DNA from: Planctomycetota bacterium
GTDB taxonomy: Bacteria > Planctomycetota > GCA-2746535
NCBI GenBank assembly: GCA_002746535.1
Contig: NVWA01000002.1
Coordinates: 77,029 to 141,028 of the forward strand
Direction: 5' to 3'
DNA: 64,000 nucleotides
Below are positions 28,628 to 37,689 of this stretch, in pieces. The first letter of the stretch is position 1, and the number at the start of each line of letters is the position of its first letter. The notes under the pieces are model-generated. The model saw only the letters and a program-made list of their open reading frames with translations, did not search any database and had not been told where the DNA came from. A program made the translations under genes and the position numbers.

Positions 28628-29846
28628 TCAAGATGATGTAACCCAATTGAGAGCACGTAAGCTCGGTAAAAAAATAAAAAAGCTCAATAGACAACTCGAT
28701 CAACAAGACACTTATCCAGATCTTTGGCTAGAATTTTTAGAAAAGCTGGATGATTTAAATGCTGATATATATGCCGATATTCCAACATATGTCTTTCGTT
28801 TATATAGGTTACATAAATTCATTGCTAAAGGAGGCCAAGGGGTCACATTTTTAGTCAAAGATGGTATGGGTCGCAACGCATTAATGAAAATCGGACGATA
28901 TAGCGAACTTAAAGATGAGTATGTAGCACTCACTTCAATTGTATCCCCAAATATTATTAGTTTATATTTAGGTGAAAGGTTTGGTGATGCGATGGTCCTA
29001 ATCGAAGAATATGTTAACGGTGTAAATTTAGGTCAAGTATTAAAACAAGCTAAAAAGAACAACTGGGTAGGTAGCCGATCATATCAAACTTTTATCACAA
29101 TGATTATCATGCAAATTCTGACGGCTTTAGACTCAATCCATCAATCTAAAGGCCAATGTGATACCGTCGGCTTATTAGAAGATAGAAGTTTTGTACACCG
29201 AGATATCAAACCTGATAATATTATGCTAGGTTATGATGGCACCACAAAATTAATTGATTTTGGCTTGGCAAAAAAAGTTGGTCATACTCCACAAATAATC
29301 CGTACAGGTTTTAGCCTCCCATATGCAAGTCCAAATCAAATTAAAAGTAAACCTCACAAAACCTTAGATGATTACTTTAGCCTGACATGTCTTAGTATTG
29401 TTTTATTTGATGGAGGCCTTAATTCATTTTTCAACAAATCAGACATAACAAAAATAATGAATGGTGATACACAAGAATACCTTTCAAAACATAAAGATTA
29501 TTTTCTTCCTAAGTTAGATCAACTTTATAATATCTTTGTCAATGTTGAAAAAATATTAAAGAAAAAGTTTGTTCCAAAAAATTTCAATAATAGTTTAAAT
29601 TCCATAAAAGAAAATCCACTAGAATATGGCGGGTCATCTAATCTAAAAGTTAGAATTGAAGAAATGGAAAAACATCTCGCACAAGCGAATGAATTCCCAC
29701 TAGCCGAAGAGCTCTATAATGCTTTATCAGCACCTTTTAGCAACATTCAAACTGACATATCACACCTTGTAAAAGGAATTCATATGCATCGATTTATTCA
29801 TCATGAGTTTCTTGGTCGTCAATCACTACTTATCAAACCTCGTTAA
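28620..29846 (+). CDS. Hanks-type Ser/Thr protein kinase-like
   Basis: The 408-residue protein has a helical N-terminal extension (1-60). The kinase domain follows (about 62-320) with Gly-rich loop KGGQG (70-74), Lys90 (ALMKIG), catalytic HRDIKPDN (193-200) and DFG (213-215), so the active-site residues are intact. The activation segment lacks a classical APE (YASPNQ instead). There is no C-terminal membrane helix, PASTA or PQQ domain, so it should be cytoplasmic. Possible targets are its overlapping neighbour and the downstream membrane protein. Confidence 0.85.
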   Translation: MSNQDDVTQLRARKLGKKIKKLNRQLDQQDTYPDLWLEFLEKLDDLNADIYADIPTYVFRLYRLHKFIAKGGQGVTFLVKDGMGRNALMKIGRYSELKDEYVALTSIVSPNIISLYLGERFGDAMVLIEEYVNGVNLGQVLKQAKKNNWVGSRSYQTFITMIIMQILTALDSIHQSKGQCDTVGLLEDRSFVHRDIKPDNIMLGYDGTTKLIDFGLAKKVGHTPQIIRTGFSLPYASPNQIKSKPHKTLDDYFSLTCLSIVLFDGGLNSFFNKSDITKIMNGDTQEYLSKHKDYFLPKLDQLYNIFVNVEKILKKKFVPKNFNNSLNSIKENPLEYGGSSNLKVRIEEMEKHLAQANEFPLAEELYNALSAPFSNIQTDISHLVKGIHMHRFIHHEFLGRQSLLIKPR

Positions 29847-29876
29847 TCTTCTCTTAAACAGAGTGAATAAGGGTAA

Positions 29877-30500
29877 ATGAATTTAGATAATAATGAAATC
29901 ACATCTCCATCAAATGAAATCAAAGAGTTTTTAAAAAAACATTTAACGCATCTCATCCTTCTTCCATTATTAGGGTTGACAGTGTTTATAGCAATGCACG
30001 AAGGTGCCCACGGGGTCGCCGTTATAGCTCAAGGTGGCACCATAGATTCTTTTAGATGGTGGCCAAACAATGAAAGCCTTGGCATGATACATTATTCATT
30101 TCAAGATGGTGTCACCTATTCTAAATTTGTAATCTCACTGGCACCCTATTTTCTTTGGATATCCATCGTAATAATCACAGGTATAGGTTCTTATTATTTC
30201 AAAACAAATAATTTTAAATTATATTCAACAATATTTATTTGGTTCTATTTACTGCCTCTAGTCGATATTGGCCATCATGCACTACAATACGCCTCTGGCT
30301 CAAGTAAAATCAATGATTTCAAAAGCGCCTTGGGCGATCCATCTTTAACTGGTAAGCTGATAATTATTCTGACTACAATTTCCGTAATCGTAGTTAGCTA
30401 TAGAGTACATAAAAATTTATACCAAAACAATAAACTTTCAATAAAGCCCTTTACCATTATGGCCTTAATCACAATTTTAATACTTTCGATAAAATTATAG
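29877..30500 (+). CDS. putative membrane metallopeptidase with HExxH (M50-like)
   Basis: The 207-residue integral membrane protein has four to five hydrophobic segments. The first contains HEGAH (41-45), an HExxH zinc motif inside a membrane helix as in M50 site-2 proteases. The PLVDIGHHALQ segment near residue 130 could give the third (Asp) ligand. It is shorter than typical S2P proteins and has no PDZ domain. It lies 30 bp after the kinase gene. Activity is inferred. Confidence 0.6.
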   Translation: MNLDNNEITSPSNEIKEFLKKHLTHLILLPLLGLTVFIAMHEGAHGVAVIAQGGTIDSFRWWPNNESLGMIHYSFQDGVTYSKFVISLAPYFLWISIVIITGIGSYYFKTNNFKLYSTIFIWFYLLPLVDIGHHALQYASGSSKINDFKSALGDPSLTGKLIIILTTISVIVVSYRVHKNLYQNNKLSIKPFTIMALITILILSIKL

Positions 30501-30552
30501 TATAAGTCGGATTACATTTATTGAATCAAGCTTAGTGATATTATAATTTTGA

Positions 30553-32025
30553 TTAAATAGGCAATCTAACGACAACCTCAACACCACCTTCAACTTGGTT
30601 TTTAATAGTGATCTCGCCATTGTGCAGACGCATTACTTCTTGTACAAAACTCAATCCTAATCCAGTTCCTTTTTTTAAAGAACTTTTTTCACCACTAGGA
30701 CGACTTAAAGAATAGAATTTTTCAAAGACACGGTTAATGCCAAATGTTGGAATTCCAACGCCCCTATCGCTAAAAGTTAAATTCAATTGCATATTTAAAA
30801 TTTTTGAGGAAATAGAAATTTCATTTTCCCCTTCTGAAAAATTGATGGCATTCTGTACTATATTACGAATACTTTGCTCCAGTAAAAAAGTATCGCCACT
30901 CACTATCGAATCCGCTTTAACGCTATTAATAAACGTTATCTCTCCCCCAGCCACCTGTTGTTCAAATTCAATTAATAATTTATTTACCAATCTTGCTATA
31001 TTAACTTTTTCAAAATTATCCGTATTACCCTTTAATTCTAACGAAGACAGTGCTAGGAAGTTATCAATAATTTTGGCTATTCTTTTCGTTTCTAGTTTTA
31101 TATTGATGACAAATTTTTTCTTCTTTTCATTTTCGAGTGGGTCTTCTAAAATTTCAGCAGCACCCTGAATTGCAGCAACGGGGCTTTTGAGTTCATGCAC
31201 CAATGACTGTAAACAACTCTCTACATATAGCTTTGAATCCAACTCATCCACAATAACCGTCATTTGTTTTGTAATTTTTGAAACTTCATCAGAAGAAATA
31301 TTGTCTACTACCGAGCTACCAAATTTACTTTCAAGAGATTTACTATAATCAATTAACTTTTTCATTGGCATCAAAATCCAAATTAAAAATAAAATTGTAA
31401 AAACCATTGCCATAGAAAAAGCAATCAAACCTACAATAATAATTCTATTTTGTGCCATGGCAACATAAGGCCATATAACAGAGATTCGTTTCGCAAAACT
31501 TACGCAACCAATAATTTTACCATTCTTTTTAATTGGGAATCCCACAAACATGATCGCTGAAGTATTTTCAAATCGTTCGTATCCGCGGGGTTCTTCCCAA
31601 TCAACTTCTTTTAATGTTGTCCTAGCACCATACTGACCTTTTAAGGTTAAAAACACATCGTTCCATTTAGAATAATTTTGTCCGGCAATAGTAGAATCTT
31701 TAGAATGATACAAAATAATTCCATTGGCATCGGTCACGTAAGCGAATAATCCGGCTTTTTTTTTCATAACACCAGAAATTTTTATATTTAGAGGCTTTTT
31801 ATGGAGACCATCAAAAGCAATTTTTAAAGACTCATAATTAATTTTATTTTCTGAAGAATCATTACTAATAATATTTGCATAACTTAATCCAAAATCATTT
31901 AAGTCATCTTCAATAACGTCTAGATAATGAGGCTGTAATTCCCCAACAACCCAAACTGAATAATAGGCAATATAACTTCCTAAACCTATAATGAATATTA
32001 AAAGAATTCTAAGTCTAAATTTCAT
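30553..32025 (-). CDS. creC: CreC-like sensor histidine kinase
   Basis: The 490-residue kinase has TM1 (about 6-26), a periplasmic sensor (about 27-193), TM2 (about 194-219), HAMP-like linker, phospho-acceptor His277 (LVHELKSP) and an HATPase with N, G1 and G2 boxes (NAINFSEGE, DRGVGI, GTGLGLSF). The sensor segment YSKWNDVFLTLKGQYGARTT is nearly the CreC signature of Escherichia coli, and overall layout agrees. CreBC in enterobacteria governs carbon-source and stress genes. It ends the operon, 14 bp after creB. Here it may respond to metal stress, given the exporter upstream. Confidence 0.85.
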   Translation of the reverse strand: MKFRLRILLIFIIGLGSYIAYYSVWVVGELQPHYLDVIEDDLNDFGLSYANIISNDSSENKINYESLKIAFDGLHKKPLNIKISGVMKKKAGLFAYVTDANGIILYHSKDSTIAGQNYSKWNDVFLTLKGQYGARTTLKEVDWEEPRGYERFENTSAIMFVGFPIKKNGKIIGCVSFAKRISVIWPYVAMAQNRIIIVGLIAFSMAMVFTILFLIWILMPMKKLIDYSKSLESKFGSSVVDNISSDEVSKITKQMTVIVDELDSKLYVESCLQSLVHELKSPVAAIQGAAEILEDPLENEKKKKFVINIKLETKRIAKIIDNFLALSSLELKGNTDNFEKVNIARLVNKLLIEFEQQVAGGEITFINSVKADSIVSGDTFLLEQSIRNIVQNAINFSEGENEISISSKILNMQLNLTFSDRGVGIPTFGINRVFEKFYSLSRPSGEKSSLKKGTGLGLSFVQEVMRLHNGEITIKNQVEGGVEVVVRLPI

Positions 32026-32039
32026 AAAGCCACAATCTC

Positions 32040-32726
32040 TTAAAGAGAGTACTTTTCTAAGATGGAGTAACCAATACCCCTGTGTGTTTTAATCACTTCA
32101 AGATCACCGGCAATATCACGTATTTTTGATCTAATCGTTTTAATATGCGTATCAATAGTTCTATCAAATGAAGCTAATGGTTCTGCCCATATGGCATCCA
32201 TGATTTCACTACGAGTATAAACTCTACCCGCTTTAGTCAAAAGCATTTTTAAAATCATATACTCATACCTAGCTAGACCAAGGTCAACACCTTGAAAACT
32301 AATCTGATATCGATGAATGTCTAAGGTGAATTCATTTGGTTTTTCATTGGTAGATTCAGGATTACTTCTTCTTAAGATTACTTTTATGCGAGCTACCAAT
32401 TCTCTAGGGCTAAAAGGTTTGGTCATGTAATCGTCACCACCAATTTCTAAACCTAGGATTTTATCAATTTCATCATTACGAGCGGTTAAAAATATGATTG
32501 GGATATTTGATTTCTGTCGAATTTCTTTACATATTTCAAAGCCATTCATATCAGGTAAACCAACATCCAAGACAACCAGAGATATTGTTTGAGTCTTTAG
32601 AATTTCTAGAGCTTCTTGACCTGTTGAGACACAGCTTATTTGAAAGCCTTCACGCTCAACAGCATAAATAATATTATCACAAATAGAAGGTTCATCTTCC
32701 ACAGCAAGTATTGATATTGTTTGCAA
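32040..32726 (-). CDS. creB: CreB-like OmpR-family response regulator
   Basis: The 228-residue regulator has a receiver with Glu10/Asp11/Glu12 and acceptor Asp54 (VVLDVGLPD) and Lys in KPFSPREL. A winged-helix DNA-binding domain follows (about 130-226; TIDTHIKTIRSKIRDIAG, THRGIGYSI). These strings match CreB closely. It lies between the exporter and creC on the same strand with short gaps, forming a transporter-regulator-kinase operon. Confidence 0.87.
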   Translation of the reverse strand: MQTISILAVEDEPSICDNIIYAVEREGFQISCVSTGQEALEILKTQTISLVVLDVGLPDMNGFEICKEIRQKSNIPIIFLTARNDEIDKILGLEIGGDDYMTKPFSPRELVARIKVILRRSNPESTNEKPNEFTLDIHRYQISFQGVDLGLARYEYMILKMLLTKAGRVYTRSEIMDAIWAEPLASFDRTIDTHIKTIRSKIRDIAGDLEVIKTHRGIGYSILEKYSL

Positions 32727-32749
32727 TTAATTCATCCTAAGGAAGTTAA

Positions 32750-34243
32750 CTAATGACAACAATCAGAATCACCAAGAATCTCCGAAGAAAATCCGATTTC
32801 TTTTAGCTTCGAAACAATCAGGCTTTCATCTATTTTATTGGCAGATTCAAATTCAATTATTTTAGTTTCTAAATCCACATTTTTCATACTAAGATCAGAT
32901 AAACCTGCCAAAGCTCCTTCAATTTTCTTAACACAATTTTGACAAACCATATCTTCAACTTTAATATTCAAGTGATGATTTTCGACCTGGATGATCTCAG
33001 CTGGAAAGCCAATATCATTTAACTTGGATAAGATCATCTCTTGATCCAGGCCTTGAGAGGATGAAACCTGAATTGTTTTAGCTTTGATATCAACATTGCT
33101 TATAACCAAATCAGGTATAGAGGATATAGCACCATCTATTTTTTTGACACAATTTTCGCAAGTAATCTTATCTATCTTGAGATTTAATTCATTTTCATTT
33201 ACAGCAATTTTTTTCTTCGAAAACTTGTACTTTAATGAGAAAAAATAATGGGCTCCAAAAGCACCTATCATCAACCAAGTTGCTGATATTATTATCCATT
33301 GACTACTCATTTCTTCATGATTGTGGGCAAGATGGCTATTGACCAAACTCATATCCCCCCAGAATTCTCCCATGACCCAGCCAGCGACAATTGAACCAGT
33401 AAAAATAACGCCTAAATATAAAAACATTGTTTTAACTTTAAAGAGCGAGGTCACTGTTGATATAGTTGTGATATTAGTTGCAGGTCCTGCAATTAAAAAT
33501 ACAAATGCCAACTCTGGTTTCATACCTGCCATAATAAAGGCTGCCGCAATAGGCGTACTACCCGTTGCACAAACATATACTGGAATTCCCATTAAGATAA
33601 CGATGACCATGTCCAATATCATACTGCCAGTACTGATTGTCCCAATATCCGGAAATAATTTTAGTTCGATTCCAGTCAATAGAATTGCAGCCAGAATCAC
33701 ACCAATAAATAAAGTATTCGCTAAGGATGGAAATAAATCAAAAATGACATAGTTCACACACTCTTTTAAATTGTCTTTGAAAGAGGCTGTAGATTCTTCT
33801 GAATTTTGACTAATACTTTTTGTATCATCTTTAAAAAACAGTATTTGCAAGAACCCGCTTAATAATCCCAATATTAAAGCAACTATAGGTCGAGCAATTA
33901 CCAAAGGTGGTGGCAACATAGCCATGGACATAGCAATAGAATCAACCCCAGTAACTGGTGTCGAAGTTAAAAAGGATAATGTTGCTCCATCCGAAGCACC
34001 ACTTTTTCTTAATGATACCCCTACCGGAATAACACTACAACTACATAATGGCATGGGCACACCGATTAAAGAAGCCGTCACAACTGACATAGCATTTCTT
34101 TTTCCCATTAGTTTTTGAATTGTATTTGGTTTTATAAATAGACGCAGAAGAGCAGAAAGAAAAAAGCCTAATAATAAATAAACAGAAAATGATTCGAGAG
34201 TCAAAAATAGTTTTTGACCAAAGATAATTATTGTATTCATCAT
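32750..34243 (-). CDS. SO_0444-type heavy-metal efflux permease with two HMA domains
   Basis: The 497-residue protein has an ArsP_1/DUF318-type permease core of eight or more membrane helices. A PLCSCSVIP motif puts Cys67 and Cys69 in the putative transport path, as in SO_0444-family Cu/Zn exporters. The C-terminus carries two HMA-like domains with CENC (362-365) and CQNC (434-437), exactly 72 residues apart and clearly duplicated, and a terminal CCH. The His/Glu-rich loop SHLAHNHEEM may also bind metal. One base separates its start from the mlaE stop. Export of Cu, Zn or a related ion is inferred from family and motifs. Confidence 0.82.
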   Translation of the reverse strand: MMNTIIIFGQKLFLTLESFSVYLLLGFFLSALLRLFIKPNTIQKLMGKRNAMSVVTASLIGVPMPLCSCSVIPVGVSLRKSGASDGATLSFLTSTPVTGVDSIAMSMAMLPPPLVIARPIVALILGLLSGFLQILFFKDDTKSISQNSEESTASFKDNLKECVNYVIFDLFPSLANTLFIGVILAAILLTGIELKLFPDIGTISTGSMILDMVIVILMGIPVYVCATGSTPIAAAFIMAGMKPELAFVFLIAGPATNITTISTVTSLFKVKTMFLYLGVIFTGSIVAGWVMGEFWGDMSLVNSHLAHNHEEMSSQWIIISATWLMIGAFGAHYFFSLKYKFSKKKIAVNENELNLKIDKITCENCVKKIDGAISSIPDLVISNVDIKAKTIQVSSSQGLDQEMILSKLNDIGFPAEIIQVENHHLNIKVEDMVCQNCVKKIEGALAGLSDLSMKNVDLETKIIEFESANKIDESLIVSKLKEIGFSSEILGDSDCCH

Positions 34244-34244
34244 T

Positions 34245-35081
34245 TTAAAACGCGAAATAAAATAAATAAGTTAATAAAAATCCTAAAATAATGACCATCA
34301 AATAAGAATACACGACTGATAATCGTGTAGACTTCCCAACCCCCATTGCGCCATTTGTCGTTAATAGTCCTTGAGCACAACCAATTACACTAATGACAAA
34401 GCCAAATACAAAAGATTTTAAAATACCCGTCAGCACATCTTTAGGTAAATTTCCAGGCCACATATTCATCGATAATATAAATTTTGCATTTTCGTAATAG
34501 CTAGCAAACGAGACATCTAAGTTAGTGGCTCCAACAATAGCACCGCCAAAAATACCAACGATATCTGTCACAACGGTCACTGCCGGACACATGATCGTCA
34601 AAGCAAAGACTCTTTGGGCGACCAAAAACTTCACGGGGCTGATCGACATCACTTCCAAGGCATCCAGTTCTTCAGAGACTGCCATCGTACCTATTTCTGC
34701 TGTCATAGAAGAAGTTACTGTAGCAGCTAATATCAAACCCGTCATGAATGGTCCCATCTCACGACAAATACTTACTGCTACTACACCACCAATAAATTCT
34801 TCCTGACCGAATCTTTTTAATTCTAAACCTGTTTGAGTTGCAATAATCATACCCGTAAAAGCAGCCACAATCAATACTACCCCTAAACTTCCAACACCAG
34901 ATATATACATTTGCTTGACAGTACCCCTCCATCTTAAAAAGACATAAGGGATATATAAAAAACATTCTAATCCTATTCTGGTTGTATAACCAACGACATA
35001 AATAAATTCTTTAAAAGATTTGCCTATCTCAGCAATGGTAGAAAGAGGAAAAGGATAATTAGCGACTTTATTTAATTTCAT
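34245..35081 (-). CDS. mlaE: MlaE-family ABC transporter permease
   Basis: The 278-residue inner-membrane permease (ATG at 35081 preferred to GTG at 35087) belongs to the MlaE/Ttg2B family that moves phospholipids or related lipids between inner and outer membranes. Signatures: FTGMIIATQTGLELKRFGQEEFIGG, REMGPFMTGLILAATVTSSMTAEIGTM, LDALEVM. No mlaF ATPase or mlaD MCE gene is adjacent, which is unusual. It overlaps the WPF-repeat protein gene by 14 bases and abuts the metal exporter gene. Confidence 0.9.
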   Translation of the reverse strand: MKLNKVANYPFPLSTIAEIGKSFKEFIYVVGYTTRIGLECFLYIPYVFLRWRGTVKQMYISGVGSLGVVLIVAAFTGMIIATQTGLELKRFGQEEFIGGVVAVSICREMGPFMTGLILAATVTSSMTAEIGTMAVSEELDALEVMSISPVKFLVAQRVFALTIMCPAVTVVTDIVGIFGGAIVGATNLDVSFASYYENAKFILSMNMWPGNLPKDVLTGILKSFVFGFVISVIGCAQGLLTTNGAMGVGKSTRLSVVYSYLMVIILGFLLTYLFYFAF

Positions 35082-36495
35082 AACCACTCACTTCTTTTTT
35101 CCTTCTCCCAAATGGTATCCATAAAAACTTAAATCTCTTTAGGCCATTTGTTTTTTTATATTCTATCAATCCACCTAAAATTGATACTTTTTTCTTTAAA
35201 GGTGATCGTTCATAATTGAAAAGAAATGGCATTATTCTAACTTTTTTACTGTCAGGTTTTTTTTCCACTTTAACTAAATTAAATAGTAATTTCAGGCTAT
35301 ACCATTTCTTCTTCTGATACTTCAATTGAAACAATCTAAAAAAGACGGCATAGTTATTTTCAAACCCACCTTTTTTAGAATCTTTGAACCAAAACGGTGA
35401 CAAGATATCTATCGATTTTTCCGCATCATCTTTTTTGGCATATTGATAGAAAGGCCAAACTTTAAATCTTTTCCGTTCTGTCTTCTTGATCTTATCCACA
35501 TAATGAAATCGCCAAAAAAATGGAAATAGCCACGTCCGAGAATTCATTAATCGTTTATTTTCTCTTTTTTCAGTTCTAAAAAACGGCCAGAACAACTCAT
35601 GTCGTTTATAATCACTATCTTTGTGCCAAGAATATAATGGAAATATTTTGAAAACTGATTTTGTGTCGCCAGATCCAAATTTAAAAAAAGGCCACAATAA
35701 AGTATATACAACTTCATTTTTTTTGGGGTATTCCAACCTTTTATACAAAGGCCACAGTATTGTTTTTTCTTTTTTCGATCGTGAATCGTAAAAACTATAG
35801 AAAGGAAAGCTTACAAAAGATCGCGACACACTACCATTATTATTAAACCGATTTACTTTAGACCAAAATGGCCAACAACAAAATATTCTCTCTTCAAATA
35901 TTTCAACTTTTTTTTCTGTCTTATAAATATTATAAGTTCCATAAAATGGCCAGAACCTCCAGCCATCTTTTTTAGGACCCGTTATCGTTTGCACAAATGG
36001 ATATAAATAATTCCTTGAAACAAACCCTTTATATTCTGATTTGTAATACAAAGGAAAAAGTATAAAAGAAATTTTTTCTTTGCCGAGTAACCCTTTAACC
36101 TGTCCACCAAAGGGAAAAAAGGCAAAATATTTCCCCTCTTTCGTATCATTACCGTAGGCAATAAAAGGCATAAAAAGAAAATCAAAATCACGATGCCCCA
36201 TAACGTTTTTATCAGTAATGTATAAAAAGGGGTAAAAATTAAATCTCTTTCTTTCCTTCGTTTTTTGATAAAAAAACAATGGCCACAAAAGCTGCAACTG
36301 TTCAAAAACAACTTCTTTACTTAAAGATTGGTACACAGTAAAAAAGGGTCTGAAGCTTGTTTTCTTGATTTTAATTTTCCCCTCTTTTTTTACTTTTTTT
36401 TCATAAAAAGGCGGAAAACTATCATCTGCATTAATAAATTGTCCATTGATCATCATTAGACAAATAATTAAAGCCGTTTTTTTTAAGAATTTCAT
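35068..36495 (-). CDS. secreted repeat protein with about 22 WPF(F/Y)-type repeats
   Basis: The 475-residue protein has a signal peptide (about 1-23, ending INA). After it comes a regular series of aromatic-Pro-aromatic motifs: RPFF50, WPLF72, YPFL89, MPFI110, FPFG128, FPLY148, YPFV166, WPFY183, WPFW209, FPFY231, WPLY249, WPFF269, FPLY286, WPFF304, FPFF325, WPFY348, SPFW367, MPFL423, IPFG461, with degenerate copies near 385, 404 and 442. Spacing is 17-26 residues. Between motifs are Lys/Arg/Asp-rich turns. This suggests stacked beta-strands or hairpins, perhaps an outer-membrane barrel or periplasmic scaffold. I do not recognise a named family. Its gene overlaps mlaE, so a lipid-transport role is inferred. 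Confidence 0.7.
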   Translation of the reverse strand: MKFLKKTALIICLMMINGQFINADDSFPPFYEKKVKKEGKIKIKKTSFRPFFTVYQSLSKEVVFEQLQLLWPLFFYQKTKERKRFNFYPFLYITDKNVMGHRDFDFLFMPFIAYGNDTKEGKYFAFFPFGGQVKGLLGKEKISFILFPLYYKSEYKGFVSRNYLYPFVQTITGPKKDGWRFWPFYGTYNIYKTEKKVEIFEERIFCCWPFWSKVNRFNNNGSVSRSFVSFPFYSFYDSRSKKEKTILWPLYKRLEYPKKNEVVYTLLWPFFKFGSGDTKSVFKIFPLYSWHKDSDYKRHELFWPFFRTEKRENKRLMNSRTWLFPFFWRFHYVDKIKKTERKRFKVWPFYQYAKKDDAEKSIDILSPFWFKDSKKGGFENNYAVFFRLFQLKYQKKKWYSLKLLFNLVKVEKKPDSKKVRIMPFLFNYERSPLKKKVSILGGLIEYKKTNGLKRFKFLWIPFGRRKKEVSGYEIK

Positions 36496-36635
36496 TCTAA
36501 ATTATAAGTAAAAATGGATAATGTCGCAATGAACGAAACTATTCGTAATCATTGAAAACGTGTAATTATATTTTATTTTTAACTATTAACATTTTAAAAA
36601 TTCAGAATGCTTTACAAAGAAGTGGAATTATCACC

Positions 36636-36857
36636 ATGGTAAAACTAGTCGTGACAGATATATTAAATCAACAACATGTGTCTAAATCTATCGATAGTGT
36701 CGAAGACTCCAGAGCATGGTTTAAAGAAGAACAATTACTGCTACCAATAGAACAAAAACTAGTTGGATTGGGTGATGAAATCACCACTTATCAAATTGAC
36801 AGTATTGCCATAAATATCGCACACATCGTAACTATGCAATGGTATCACACTGATTAG
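36636..36857 (+). CDS. small conserved-looking protein of unknown function
   Basis: I place the start at the ATG at 36636, with AGTGGA upstream, giving 73 residues (MVKLVVTDILNQQHVSKSIDSVEDSRAWFKEEQ...). The track start at 36552 would lie in AT-rich leader. The composition is that of a real soluble protein and no gene overlaps it on the other strand. Function unknown. Confidence 0.5.
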   Translation: MVKLVVTDILNQQHVSKSIDSVEDSRAWFKEEQLLLPIEQKLVGLGDEITTYQIDSIAINIAHIVTMQWYHTD

Positions 36858-36899
36858 TTGTTTATAGATTTTTACTTTTTCGCAATATACATATTAAAA

Positions 36900-37247
36900 T
36901 TATTTAAAGAGAAGCTCCTGCGCTTCCTCCAAATTTTGACATAACTCAGCAACTTCATCCATACCTATGATGTTAAGCTTTTCTGAAACTTCACTATTAG
37001 CGCCACAAAGAATAATCCTTCCATTGTTTCCAACGATCACTTCTGCAGCCCAGCTAATAATTTTGAATGCAGGAGCATAAATATTATCCGCATTGGCAAC
37101 ATTAATAATGACAAAATAGCATTTTAAATCAAACGAATCTATAAGCGCTAATTGCAATTCTTCTTCACTATTACTAGAGATTTCTCCTGTAAGCTCAACA
37201 ACACATACACCATCTTCTTTAAAACTTGATGTCACCTTACCACTCAT
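36900..37247 (-). CDS. STAS-domain protein lacking the phosphorylatable serine
   Basis: The 115-residue protein has the fold pattern of anti-sigma-factor antagonists (VCVVELTGEIS..., FVIINVANADNIYAPAFKIISW, GRIILCGANSEV). At the loop where SpoIIAA-type proteins carry DxxSS before helix 3, it has NIYAPAF, so the regulated serine is missing. It may act as a constitutive binding partner. It follows a 101-residue hypothetical gene by 24 bp. Confidence 0.7.
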   Translation of the reverse strand: MSGKVTSSFKEDGVCVVELTGEISSNSEEELQLALIDSFDLKCYFVIINVANADNIYAPAFKIISWAAEVIVGNNGRIILCGANSEVSEKLNIIGMDEVAELCQNLEEAQELLFK

Positions 37248-37271
37248 ATTTTCTACCTATGTGCTTTCTTT

Positions 37272-37577
37272 TTATTCTGTTGCTTTTTCAAATACAATAT
37301 TGATATCGGACCAATTTAACTTTTTAGGAAATTCGCCCTTAACAACTTCAATATTTTCTGAAATGTTTTCATATAAAACTTCTGACTTTAACCAGTCAAT
37401 TAAGATCAAAGGATTTTCCATGGCTTCATCAAAGATTTCACCATATACAATTGAATAGGCTTTCACCATTGAGTCGGTTTCCTTTTTTGCAACTTTTTTT
37501 GCCTTGTGGTCTGCTATTAACGATGCACTAATGCACCCTTCTATTTCACTGTTTTCAAAACGTAACTTAGCATGCAT
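37272..37577 (-). CDS. hypothetical small soluble protein
   Basis: The 101-residue protein has AAAGG about ten bases before the ATG. Its charge pattern looks mixed helix and strand, and I see no recognised motif. It is probably co-transcribed with the downstream STAS gene, so it may take part in the same partner-switching signalling. Confidence 0.6.
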   Translation of the reverse strand: MHAKLRFENSEIEGCISASLIADHKAKKVAKKETDSMVKAYSIVYGEIFDEAMENPLILIDWLKSEVLYENISENIEVVKGEFPKKLNWSDINIVFEKATE

Positions 37578-37689
37578 AGCTCAATACCTTTTATAAGAAA
37601 TATAACGAAAGAGTCGTTATTATAAATCGACTAAGCAAAATCGCAAGATTTGACCAAAAATATAAAACTCAATTTTTAAAAAGAATCAT

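Noticed and set aside
33321-33752. 143-residue plus-strand ORF
   Set aside because: Antisense to the SO_0444-type permease membrane helices; hydrophobic shadow.
35982-36311. 109-residue ORF inside the WPF-repeat gene
   Set aside because: Same-strand alternative frame of the repeat protein, produced by its repetitive codons.
36486-36635. ORF-track start at 36552 for the small plus-strand protein
   Set aside because: The first 28 codons are low-complexity AT-rich leader without a ribosome site; the ATG at 36636 fits better.
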